DNA of 64,000 bases from Terriglobia bacterium (GTDB lineage: Bacteria > Acidobacteriota > Terriglobia > Bryobacterales > Bryobacteraceae), in assembly GCA_020073445.1 (NCBI GenBank), contig JAIQFE010000016.1, forward strand, positions 1-64,000. Reading direction: 5' to 3'. Below the pieces are notes generated by a model. The model saw only the letters and a program-made list of their open reading frames with translations, was not told the origin of the DNA and did not search any database. Position 1 is the stretch's first letter, and each line of letters begins with the position of its first letter. Below are positions 7,716 through 16,443 of the stretch, piece by piece. A program made the position numbers and the translations under genes.

Positions 7716-10025
7716 CTATTTCTCTGTGAGAGTGCGCAACGCCTGTTGCGCTGCTGCGCGTGCGTCCGGATCGGGTCCCTGCGCGGCGGCCGTCAAATGC
7801 TGAAAAGCGCCGGCACGGTCGCCCTGGCGCGCCAACACGATCCCCAGTTCCACGTGCGCGCGCCAATTCCCGGGCTGGAGCCGAACGGCTTCCAGTAATT
7901 CTCGCCTTGCGCCGGGAAGATCTCCCTTCTCGCCCAGAAGCGCCCCCCAGATTTCATGACCAGGCGCGGAGCCCGGATCGGTCTCCACCGCCAGCTTGGC
8001 TTGCTTCTCGGCATCGGAGGGCCGGTTCGAATCGGTAAGCACACGCGCATAGTCCACCCGGGCTGGTACATTGTCGGGCTGCAGGCGCAGACTCTCTTCC
8101 ATTTGAAAACGCGCTTCCGCGGTTTGGCCCTGCGCCGCCAGCGCGCGACCGAGATTTAATCGCCACTCGGATACTCCGGGTTGGATTCGGAGTGCGGCGC
8201 GGAATTCCTTCTCGGCAGCGGCCCGCTCACCCGTGCCCCATAAGATGAGGCCCAGATTGTTCCGCAGCTCGGGAACCTCGGGATCCAGATTAATCGCTTT
8301 ATCGAGTGCCGACTTTGCCTCCGCCGCTTTGTCTTGTTGCCACAACGCCCATCCCAGCCGGCCCCAGGCTCGCGGATCTCCGGGCGACAGCTCAGCGGCG
8401 CGCCGCAGTTTCGATTCCGCAAGCGCCCACTGTCCCGCTTGCATCAATGCATCTCCCCACTGGATCAGCCGTGGCGCGGAGTCAGGATCGAGCCGGGAAG
8501 CCTCCTCGAAAGATCGGATCGCCGAGGCGGCGTCGCCGACGGCCAGGTAACCTTCCGCCAGCTCCGCATAATATCCCGGCTGCTTTGGATGATGCTTGGC
8601 GATTTGCGATGCCAACAGCGGCAAACCGGCCTTCAGGTTACTCTGTTCGCGAACCTGCGCGACTGCGAGCGTCAGCTCGTCGTCTGTGGTCGAAGCGAGT
8701 TTGGCAGGGTAGTAAGGGACTACCTCTCCTTGATAAGAAGATGCAGCGGTTTCGGCGCGTTCGGGCTTTTCAGCCAGCAGATCCCCCGCGGGCGGGCGGC
8801 GCGCAATTAGATGATCCGTCATCACGACGTGAACAGCGTCGTCCGTTCGCCTGCGCGGCATGTGGCAGCTCACACAGTCGGCGCCTCCCTTATGCACTGA
8901 CACCTTGGTGAGCGAGGTGCCCAACTGATGGCACCCGGCACAAACCTGGTTGTAGTGGGAGACGGCTTCGTTTCCACGGGGAATGTCGTGAGGATTGTGA
9001 CAGCTGGTGCATCGAAGCTTTCCCGCGCTCTTCAGATAGCACTGCGATTCCCGAAATCGGTAGCCCGCTTGCGCGATTTCAAAGCCGGTGTTCTTGCCCG
9101 GTGCACGATCGAAGTTCACCTTGAAGTCCGCCAGCGGCTGTCCTGGGATATATGAGAACGGAGCGCGATCTAAACGGACCACCGCGTGAGGCAGTTTCTG
9201 ATTCGATGTTTCCAGATGGCATTGCAGGCAAACCTCGATCTCGCGATCCGCATTCAGGCGCGCCGGATTCACAATTGCGGCTCGCACAACTTGCTCCGAA
9301 TCCCCTCGTGAGGCTTTGTCGACATGGCTCTGTCCGGGCCCGTGGCACCGCTGGCAGTCGACTCCTTCCGGCAGCGGCAGCAGATACGTTGCTTGGGCCG
9401 CGTCCCGATGCGCACCCTCCGGAACCTTTGGATATCCGTTGTGGCAAAACATGCATTCGTAATAGATCGGGCGCACTGAGCCCGCGTAGTCCGGACGATC
9501 GTAACCGGGATTCATCCCCCAGAAGCCGCCCTTCTCCGAGTACCATCCGAGGGGCAGTTCCTGGAGCGTGTTCCGCTCCGTCAGGTGCAACAGCGTTCGC
9601 GAGTGGTTGCCGGAACCCAGCACGTAATCCACGCGCTTCTCGTCGACATTGGTTTCCTTGCCGTCGAAGCCCGTCTGCCAGCGGCGCTGAAACCAGGCGC
9701 CGTTCTGGAAGACCATACTGAAGAAGCTCTTCGAAGCCGCATGATAGAAGGGCTTCGCCGGGGCGGCCGCGCCCAGGTCTTTCTCTGACTGGACCTTGCG
9801 GAAGGATCGTCCCATCCCGGTCTTTTGAAATGTAACGGCGATGTCGGAGTGGCAGTCCGCGCACACCGCCGGATCCGCGTAACCGCCGGTGGCCTGCAGG
9901 GAACCCGGGCCAGTTCCGCTGGTTCGGCTGGCCGGCTGCCGCAGGAGCCACCACGCGCCACCGCCTGCCAGCGCGACCGCAAACGCCGCTACCGTTAGGA
10001 TGATTCGCGGATATTTTGAATGCAT
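7716..10025 (-). CDS. Seven-haem cytochrome c with C-terminal TPR repeats
   Basis: A membrane-anchored periplasmic protein of 769 residues. One N-terminal hydrophobic segment (about residues 9-28, IILTVAAFAVALAGG) is followed by seven CxxCH haem-binding motifs: CADCH, CMFCH, CQRCH, CLQCH, CTSCH, CAGCH and CVSCH, all within the first roughly 400 residues. The remainder (about 450-769) is a run of TPR units such as LRRAAELSPGDPRAWGRLGW. This domain order is typical of the cytochrome c554-like/TPR proteins of Acidobacteria and Planctomycetes (established knowledge). The likely role is periplasmic electron transfer with the TPRs docking a partner; no catalytic activity can be assigned. It is encoded just upstream of the antiporter and divergent from TonB receptor 2, with about 270 bp between. 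Confidence 0.88.
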   Translation of the reverse strand: MHSKYPRIILTVAAFAVALAGGGAWWLLRQPASRTSGTGPGSLQATGGYADPAVCADCHSDIAVTFQKTGMGRSFRKVQSEKDLGAAAPAKPFYHAASKSFFSMVFQNGAWFQRRWQTGFDGKETNVDEKRVDYVLGSGNHSRTLLHLTERNTLQELPLGWYSEKGGFWGMNPGYDRPDYAGSVRPIYYECMFCHNGYPKVPEGAHRDAAQATYLLPLPEGVDCQRCHGPGQSHVDKASRGDSEQVVRAAIVNPARLNADREIEVCLQCHLETSNQKLPHAVVRLDRAPFSYIPGQPLADFKVNFDRAPGKNTGFEIAQAGYRFRESQCYLKSAGKLRCTSCHNPHDIPRGNEAVSHYNQVCAGCHQLGTSLTKVSVHKGGADCVSCHMPRRRTDDAVHVVMTDHLIARRPPAGDLLAEKPERAETAASSYQGEVVPYYPAKLASTTDDELTLAVAQVREQSNLKAGLPLLASQIAKHHPKQPGYYAELAEGYLAVGDAASAIRSFEEASRLDPDSAPRLIQWGDALMQAGQWALAESKLRRAAELSPGDPRAWGRLGWALWQQDKAAEAKSALDKAINLDPEVPELRNNLGLILWGTGERAAAEKEFRAALRIQPGVSEWRLNLGRALAAQGQTAEARFQMEESLRLQPDNVPARVDYARVLTDSNRPSDAEKQAKLAVETDPGSAPGHEIWGALLGEKGDLPGARRELLEAVRLQPGNWRAHVELGIVLARQGDRAGAFQHLTAAAQGPDPDARAAAQQALRTLTEK

Positions 10026-10270
10026 CGGCTACTCGCGAACTGGTGGGTTATACCGCGGGTCCTGAAAATTGCCCTGAGAGTGATTGTACAGGACCGTGCA
10101 AGCCGGGCTTCCATCAACGTCTTTTATAGTAAGTATCAACCTAAACCCATTGCCTCCGAGGTCTAGGTGCGGTCAACTAGATCGGTTAGCTCACAGTTCT
10201 GCTTTGCCATCGAGGGGTCTGTCACCGTTGGGGTGTAGCCGGGGTTTTCTCGATCGTATCGAAAATTGGG

Positions 10271-10288
10271 TTTGAGAAAAGGCTCAAA
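10271..10288 (+). promoter_or_regulatory. Leader hairpin abutting the ribosome site of TonB receptor 2
   Basis: TTTGAG (10271-10276) pairs perfectly with CTCAAA (10283-10288) around a 6-nt loop. The GGGG of the ribosome site follows at once (10289-10292), and the ATG is at 10298. A second imperfect inverted repeat (TTTTC..GAT with ATCGAAAA) lies just upstream at about 10244-10264. This may modulate initiation, but the stem is short. Confidence 0.3.
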
Positions 10289-10297
10289 GGGGTGTTT

Positions 10298-13200
10298 ATG
10301 ATCAAACGCGAAGTTGCAGTAAATGAGGTGTCGCGCCCAAAACTCGCGATGCGCTGCCTGGCAGTGCTTGCGTGCCTTCTTTTGGTCGGGCTCGCCGCAT
10401 ACGGCCAGAGCGCCAACGGCTCCATCACCGGAACCGTTACAGACGCCTCGGGCGCAGTGGCTCCCAATGTATCCATCGAAGTCAAGAACGCCGATACGGG
10501 CGCCGTTTTTCAGAGCGGCACTTCCAGCACTGGAAACTATGTCGTCCCCGTTCCCGCCGGTAACTATGCAGTTACGGTAACCGCCACGGGCTTCAAGAAA
10601 TATGTTCGTTCGAACCTGGTGGTTCAGGCCGCCACAGCCTTGCGTCTCGACGTGAGCCTGGAGGTCGGCGCGGTCACCGACACGATTACGGTAAGCGAAC
10701 AGACGCCGCTGCTCAAGACCGAAAGCGGCGAAATGGCCCACCAGCTGGTTACCAAGGACGTTACCAATCTGCCGGTTTATACCGTGGGCGGCAATATCCG
10801 TAATCCGCTGCAGCAGATTGTCCTTCTCCCCGGCACGACGTTCCAGAACGAAAACGCGATCGTCGTGAACGGCATGCCCGCCAATAGCCAGAGCATTCGG
10901 ATCGAAGGACAGGACGCGACCGGCAACATCTGGAAGATCGCCCAACAGAACAGCCAGGCCGGCGTCGAAGCCATCCAGGAAGTGGCGGTTCAGACCAGTA
11001 ACTTCGCCGCGGAGTACGGACAGGCTGCCGGAGGGTACTTCAACTACACAATGAGGTCGGGCACCAACGCATTCCACGGCAGCGCCTACGACTACATCGT
11101 CAACGAAGCGTTGAATGCCGGCCTGCCCTTTACCGACCGTTGCGTGCCGGACGGGCAATACTGCACCAGCACCGACACCAGGCAGCATATTCGCAACCGC
11201 GTGCGCCGCAGCGACTATGGGTTCACGTTCGGCGGGCCGGTTCGGATCCCCAAAGTGTATAACGGAACGGACAAGACGTTCTTCTTCGCGAACTTTGAGC
11301 AATACCGCGACTCCAGATTTACTTCCACCGGACTGTTCACGGTTCCAACCACGGCATACCGCAGTGGCGACTTCAGCACGGCGCTCTGCAGCTCGTACAT
11401 TGGAGGCAACCTGGATGGTACAGGCGGAACGTGTAATCCCTTCAATCCGATCACCATCGCCGGCGCACCGGCTACGGACCCCGCGGGCAATAGACTGGTG
11501 CAGGGGCAGATCTACGATCCCTACAGCACCCGCCTGGAAGGTGGCCAGCAGGTTCGCACACCCTATGTGAACAACCGGATTCCGCTGACTTCCATGGATC
11601 CGGTCGCCGTCGCGGTTCAAAAGTTGATTCCCGCGGCGAATTCGCCTGGCATTATCAACAACTACACCGTTCCGAGCTACACCAGCTTCACGCACACCAC
11701 GAACTTTTCGCTCAAGTTCGATCAGAACCTTAGCTCGACGATCAAGCTCTCCGGCTACTATGGCCACAACGAGAACTACTCTCCGTTCGCCAACGGCCTT
11801 CCGAGAATTCTCGGGAATGCGGACACCGACAACACGAATCACACCACCCGCGTGAACTATGACCAGACGCTGCGGCCCACGCTGCTTTTGCACGTCGGAA
11901 TCGGCTATTTCCAGACCAGGCAGCCGCACCTCGCGCCGGAGTTCGATCAGAACACGATCGGCCTCAAGGGCTACTATGCCAACCAGATTTTCCCCGATAT
12001 CGGCGGCATTTTCAGTGGTCAGCAGGGCGGCTATAACGGCGGGCTGGGCGCCACCTTCAGCGCGGTGGCTTACGAAGAGAAGCCCACTGCTAACACTAGC
12101 TTGACTTGGGTTCACGGCAATCATACTCTCAAAGCGGGCGGCGAATTTACAGCCGAAGGTTACCCGGTCCCGAGCAGCTGGCGCGCGAACGGAAACTTCA
12201 CCTTCGCCGCCGACCAGACCGCAGACCCCTGGCAGGCGACAGTAGCCACCAACGTAAATAACCCGACCGGTTTTGCCTACGCTAGCTTCCTCACCGGCCT
12301 GCCCAACGTATTGGCGCTCAACCAACCCACCAATGCCAAGCTCGGCTATCACTCCTTAGGCTTTTATCTGCAGGACAGCTGGAGGGTATCCCGGAAACTG
12401 ACCCTGGATTACGGCCTGCGATACGACTACCAGACGTACATGACGGAACAGTACGGGCGCATGCAGGACGCGTCGTTCACTACGCAGAACAAAGCCCTCG
12501 GCCGGCTCGGAGCGGTGCTCTATGGAGCCACCTGCAACTGCCAGTTCTCGCACAACTACCCGTACGCCTTCGGCCCGCGCCTCGGTGGAGCATACCAGCT
12601 GGACACCAAGACCGTAATTCGCGGTGGCGGCGGCATTCAGTACGACGTCGCCGAAGCGCCGAACGGCGTTTTGTATAGCGCGGCTGACTACTATCAGATC
12701 AACCCGAACGGCTATGGGATCAGCCCGCTTCAGAACACAGCGAATCCGGCACAGAACGGCCTGCAGGGCGGAAACGCCTATGCGGTGGGTAACCCGTTCG
12801 GCAATACGCCTGTGGTTTGGCCGAATCTGAACCAGGACAAGTATCCCATCTATAACAATGGTATTGGCACTCCGGTGAACCCCGCCATTTTCATCGACCC
12901 GCACAATCGTCCCGGGCGAGTCTTGACCTGGAGCATTGGCATTCAGCGCGAAGTGATGAGGAACCTTGTAGTCGAAGTGAGCTACGTGGGCAACCGCGGA
13001 GCGTATTTCCCGGCCCCGAACTTGAATCAGATCGCGTCGAATGCGTTGACGCCGGACCTCCTGAAGTCGGCGTTCGGCATCGACATGAACAACGCCACCG
13101 ACCGGGGGCTACTCACCCAACAGATCAGCAGCACGGCGGTTCAGGCCCGCTTCCCGCAATTCCAAACTGTTGCGGTGAACGGCACACTCACCGTCCCGGC

Positions 13201-14137
13201 CGTTTACAAGGGCTTCCCCGCGAGCCAGCCCTTGATTCAGGCTCTCCGCGCGGTGCCGCAGTGGCTCGGGGTGAGCCCCTGGATTGGGCCGCCGATGGGC
13301 AAGACCTGGTACGACTCGATGCAAGTGAAGGTCGTCAAGCGGTATTCGCACGGCTTCCAGGCCGACGGCAACTTCACTTGGGCCAAAGGCGACGTCATCG
13401 GATCCGCATCCGACAGCACGTTCTTCCTCGGCCAGCAAGCCGTGACCACGGACATCTACAATTTCAACAACAACAAGCAGATAAACCAGTACGTTCGACC
13501 TCTGGCAATGGTGATCACGTTCTCGTACACCACGCCGAAGTTCGAATCGTCCAACCGCGCAATGAAAGCGGTGTCCCACGTGACCCGCGACTGGCAGCTG
13601 GGCGCGGTCCTCCGCTACCAGAGCGGCTTGCCGATCGGAGAACCTACCTCGCTGAACCTTCTCACGAATCAGCTGGCAAGAGGCCCGACGGCGTTCGGCA
13701 ACAGTGGTCAAAACTTCTGGAATCGCACCGGACAGCCGCTGTTCCTGCAGGACCCCAACTGCAAGTGCTTCAACCCGCAGACCGACCGGATTCTAAACCC
13801 GGCGGCCTGGAGCGATGCACCCGCGGGCACCTGGACCACCAGCGCGCCGTTCTACAACAACTATCGCTGGCAGCGGCAGCCGGCCGAATCGATGAGCTTC
13901 GCTCGCAATTTCCGGCTCCATGAAGGGTACAACTTGCAGGTTAGGATGGAATTCCAGAACATCTTCAACCGTACCTTCCTGTCGGTGCCGTCCGTGGCTA
14001 ACCCCAATCTCGCGATCGGGACCACCCCCTATGCCGGCGCCAACATCAATAGTTCCGGCTTTGGAACTATTTCCACTCTGAACGGAGCAGGCGCTCAGCC
14101 GCGCAGCGGTCAGGCCGTTGTCCGCTTTAGCTTCTAA
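10298..14137 (+). CDS. TonB-dependent receptor, Oar type, copy 2
   Basis: An outer-membrane receptor of 1279 residues. I start it at ATG 10298 because AAGGGG ends about 6 nt upstream; a GTG at 10292 is an alternative. The signal peptide has an extended n-region and core CLAVLACLLLVGLAAYGQ, with cleavage near residue 37. It is followed by a carboxypeptidase-regulatory-like domain (SITGTVTDASGAVAPN, about 40-125), a plug (LLKTESGEMAHQLV and VVNGMPANSQSIRIEGQ, about 140-245) and a long barrel ending in VVRFSF. It is a close paralogue of the receptor at 554-4369, with the same order of conserved blocks, and clearly less similar to the one at 37309-41040. A strong hairpin terminator lies 22 nt after the stop. 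The ligand is unknown. Confidence 0.93.
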   Translation: MIKREVAVNEVSRPKLAMRCLAVLACLLLVGLAAYGQSANGSITGTVTDASGAVAPNVSIEVKNADTGAVFQSGTSSTGNYVVPVPAGNYAVTVTATGFKKYVRSNLVVQAATALRLDVSLEVGAVTDTITVSEQTPLLKTESGEMAHQLVTKDVTNLPVYTVGGNIRNPLQQIVLLPGTTFQNENAIVVNGMPANSQSIRIEGQDATGNIWKIAQQNSQAGVEAIQEVAVQTSNFAAEYGQAAGGYFNYTMRSGTNAFHGSAYDYIVNEALNAGLPFTDRCVPDGQYCTSTDTRQHIRNRVRRSDYGFTFGGPVRIPKVYNGTDKTFFFANFEQYRDSRFTSTGLFTVPTTAYRSGDFSTALCSSYIGGNLDGTGGTCNPFNPITIAGAPATDPAGNRLVQGQIYDPYSTRLEGGQQVRTPYVNNRIPLTSMDPVAVAVQKLIPAANSPGIINNYTVPSYTSFTHTTNFSLKFDQNLSSTIKLSGYYGHNENYSPFANGLPRILGNADTDNTNHTTRVNYDQTLRPTLLLHVGIGYFQTRQPHLAPEFDQNTIGLKGYYANQIFPDIGGIFSGQQGGYNGGLGATFSAVAYEEKPTANTSLTWVHGNHTLKAGGEFTAEGYPVPSSWRANGNFTFAADQTADPWQATVATNVNNPTGFAYASFLTGLPNVLALNQPTNAKLGYHSLGFYLQDSWRVSRKLTLDYGLRYDYQTYMTEQYGRMQDASFTTQNKALGRLGAVLYGATCNCQFSHNYPYAFGPRLGGAYQLDTKTVIRGGGGIQYDVAEAPNGVLYSAADYYQINPNGYGISPLQNTANPAQNGLQGGNAYAVGNPFGNTPVVWPNLNQDKYPIYNNGIGTPVNPAIFIDPHNRPGRVLTWSIGIQREVMRNLVVEVSYVGNRGAYFPAPNLNQIASNALTPDLLKSAFGIDMNNATDRGLLTQQISSTAVQARFPQFQTVAVNGTLTVPAVYKGFPASQPLIQALRAVPQWLGVSPWIGPPMGKTWYDSMQVKVVKRYSHGFQADGNFTWAKGDVIGSASDSTFFLGQQAVTTDIYNFNNNKQINQYVRPLAMVITFSYTTPKFESSNRAMKAVSHVTRDWQLGAVLRYQSGLPIGEPTSLNLLTNQLARGPTAFGNSGQNFWNRTGQPLFLQDPNCKCFNPQTDRILNPAAWSDAPAGTWTTSAPFYNNYRWQRQPAESMSFARNFRLHEGYNLQVRMEFQNIFNRTFLSVPSVANPNLAIGTTPYAGANINSSGFGTISTLNGAGAQPRSGQAVVRFSF

Positions 14138-14159
14138 CCGAACCTGCGGTAGGACCAAA

Positions 14160-14187
14160 AACGCCGGCGACCAAGGTCGCCGGCGTT
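14160..14187 (+). terminator. Intrinsic terminator after TonB receptor 2
   Basis: Twelve perfectly paired bases, AACGCCGGCGAC against GTCGCCGGCGTT, enclose a four-base loop, followed by CTTGCGTTT. The very stable GC stem and position 22 nt past the stop make it a terminator. The trailing U-run is weak. Confidence 0.75.
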
Positions 14188-14354
14188 CTTGCGTTTGGGC
14201 GAGTTCGTAGGTATTCTGCGCAAGCGTCAGCGGGGGCTGGGCGCGACCATCTCCTGGGGGCACACATTGCCTCCCGCATGGATCTGATCAGGTCGCCCAG
14301 CATCGCGCAAAGGGCACTTACAGTCCCAAGGACGATACCCGACTTCGCGATTTC

Positions 14355-14381
14355 CAGCCCCCGCCCTCACGGGCGGGGCTG
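14355..14381. repeat. GC-rich extragenic palindrome
   Basis: CAGCCCCCGCCC, a TCAC loop, then GGGCGGGGCTG form a near-perfect hairpin between two convergent genes, followed by tandem GGGCT units (14376-14390). It may serve as a terminator for the gene at 14431 on the minus strand, or be a REP-like element. There is no U-tract. Confidence 0.45.
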
Positions 14382-14430
14382 GGCTGGGCTGACTATTCGA
14401 CCCCCGTCATAACAGCCTTGTTGAGAAAGT

Positions 14431-16323
14431 TTATCTGGCTGAGGTTGGTTCCGGCCCTAGCGCCTGGCATGCGTTCTGATCGCCCCGGTCGCATCCCTGG
14501 CGGAAACGCGCCTGGGCAAGGGGTTCATTCTTCGGCGTTTCGATTCCCTGCCGGTGCATGATGCCAACGTTGAAGCACCCCGGCCCATAGCCCGCATCGC
14601 AGGCCTTTTCGAGAATCTGCCTGGCCTTGACGATGTCCTTGGGAACGCCTTCCCCGAAAAGATAACTTTCCCCGAGCTGGCCGCAGCCGCGCGTAAATCC
14701 GGCTGTACAGCTTTGCTGGAAGAGGGTTACCGAATACTCGAGGTTCCGGCTGACTCCCTGGCCCCCATAATAGAGCGACCCGAGCATGAAACAGCTTTTT
14801 CCGTCTCCACTGCGGCAGGGTTCGAGCAAGACGCGGTCCCCGTCGGTTGCCACCATATTCAGGAGATTGCTGCACGCGCTCTCGAGGCCGAGATCGCAGG
14901 CTTGCTTGAAACTCCGCCCCGCACCGACCGGATCGCGGGGAAGTCCCTTGCCGCTGCTCAGCAGCATTCCCAGCGTGAAGCAGCCGTTAGCGGCGTTGTG
15001 CTGGCACTGTACGTCGAGAGTTTGGGCCAGGACCCGGCAGCCTTTCTCGCTCCCCTCCGAGCAAGCTTTTTCCCAGACGGCGGGATCGCTGCCCGGGTGC
15101 TTCCCGCCGATAAATCCTGTGGCAAACATGAAGCCGAAAAACGCCGCCCAGATCGCCATGAATCCAAAATTCGCCTGTCGCGGAGTCCAGGCCGAAAGGG
15201 CCCACAACGGCCGGAATATCCCCCCGGTAACCCACTTCTGCCGCGCTAGCCAGGCGCTGAGAGCAGTGCTGGCGCGGTCCAAGGCCCGGACCGTCAAATT
15301 GAGCGCCGGTACGCACAGCAGCTTGTCGTAAAATGCCAGGCTGCCCAGCCATCCAACCAAAACGAAGACGCAGGCGCCATATGCCGCTCCGAAGATCGTC
15401 TTTCCGAAATTCTTGCGGGGAGAGGTGGCCGGATCGGTCACGAGGAGATGCAGCCCCAGGAAAACCGCCGGATGGATGTTGAAGTCGATGAATTGGTACA
15501 TGCCGGTGGAGCTGGTGTAGGCGACGTTGAGCACATAAAGCGAGGCCGCCGCGGACAACGTGACCAGAGTCACCGAAAACAGGCCCTGCACGATGAGCCC
15601 GAGCAGGAAAATTTCCATGTAGATATGCGGCGGATAGTTGAGAGTTGTCGAAATCTCGGAGCCCCAGGTGATCGGCGTAGTGTGAGTCGCGATCAAGACA
15701 ATAGACGTCAGGAAAAGCGCAAAAGCGGAGGGATTAAAGATGTGAGTGTTCTGGCCGTCGCGTTTCCATCGCAGGAATTCCTTGCCGAATACGATAATCG
15801 CGACCATGACGAACTGCAGGTAGAACCAGTCGTCGCGAAACCACAGGAACAGGTTCATGCTGAAGATAATAGGGATCTGACCAAAGCCGAGAATCCATTT
15901 GTCCCGCCGGGACCAGCAGACCAGCATGTCCAGGACGTATAGAAAGACCACCTGGGCGATGATCAGCGGGATTTCGTGGTAGACCTCACGCCAGTACCAG
16001 CCCCAGTAGGCGTAGACGGAGGAGTGCATGATCATCTGAACCCAGTGCACTCTCCGGGGAACGAATTCGTAGGTCAGGGTTCGCCCGGTCCGGACCAGGC
16101 TCCACCAGAGAACGCAGAGCCCGGCCAACAGCAAGCCCGCGGCTCCCAAGAACGAATCCGTCAGATGGGGATTTGTGTTTACGCGTGGAAGCAGCGTAAA
16201 ACCAGCGAAAACAAGCGTAAGGAGAGCAGGAAACCAAAGCGGCGAGAGCCCCCGCTCTCCTCCGCGCGCGGCCGCATCTTTTGGACTAATCCCAGATCCC
16301 CTGCCCCGTGCAGGTGATTTCAT
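14431..16323 (-). CDS. RnfD/NqrB-like membrane protein fused to Cys-rich Sel1 repeats
   Basis: 630 residues in two parts. Residues about 25-395 carry roughly nine to ten hydrophobic segments and two patterns I associate with RnfD/NqrB (the quinone/flavin membrane subunits of Rnf and Na+-NQR): HIFNPSAFALFLTS near 195-208 and TDPATSPRKNFGKTIFGA near 305-322. I do not see the SGAT-type threonine motif for covalent FMN, so flavin attachment is doubtful. Residues about 410-625 are Sel1-like repeats with paired cysteines (KACSEGSEKGC, QACDLGLESAC, QSCTAGFTRGC, KACDAGYGPGC), the pattern of the disulphide-bonded Helicobacter Hcp proteins, which argues for a periplasmic C-terminus. No other Rnf/Nqr subunit is nearby. 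It is divergent from a cytochrome/PQQ dehydrogenase. The redox role is inferred. Confidence 0.72.
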   Translation of the reverse strand: MKSPARGRGSGISPKDAAARGGERGLSPLWFPALLTLVFAGFTLLPRVNTNPHLTDSFLGAAGLLLAGLCVLWWSLVRTGRTLTYEFVPRRVHWVQMIMHSSVYAYWGWYWREVYHEIPLIIAQVVFLYVLDMLVCWSRRDKWILGFGQIPIIFSMNLFLWFRDDWFYLQFVMVAIIVFGKEFLRWKRDGQNTHIFNPSAFALFLTSIVLIATHTTPITWGSEISTTLNYPPHIYMEIFLLGLIVQGLFSVTLVTLSAAASLYVLNVAYTSSTGMYQFIDFNIHPAVFLGLHLLVTDPATSPRKNFGKTIFGAAYGACVFVLVGWLGSLAFYDKLLCVPALNLTVRALDRASTALSAWLARQKWVTGGIFRPLWALSAWTPRQANFGFMAIWAAFFGFMFATGFIGGKHPGSDPAVWEKACSEGSEKGCRVLAQTLDVQCQHNAANGCFTLGMLLSSGKGLPRDPVGAGRSFKQACDLGLESACSNLLNMVATDGDRVLLEPCRSGDGKSCFMLGSLYYGGQGVSRNLEYSVTLFQQSCTAGFTRGCGQLGESYLFGEGVPKDIVKARQILEKACDAGYGPGCFNVGIMHRQGIETPKNEPLAQARFRQGCDRGDQNACQALGPEPTSAR

Positions 16324-16443
16324 CCGTTAGAGGATAGCCTAAAAACGAGTCCGCGAAAAGGGTCCCCGGCCTACGATAGACTGGAGAACGCTCTGGAAAC
16401 TCGCTCCCTCGACGGTCCTCTCGTAAGAGATCTGAAGACAACT

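Noticed and set aside
10163-12352. Minus-strand 729-residue open frame across TonB receptor 2
   Set aside because: Antisense shadow of a strongly supported gene. No domain, no signal peptide, and repetitive Val/Gly/Arg composition.
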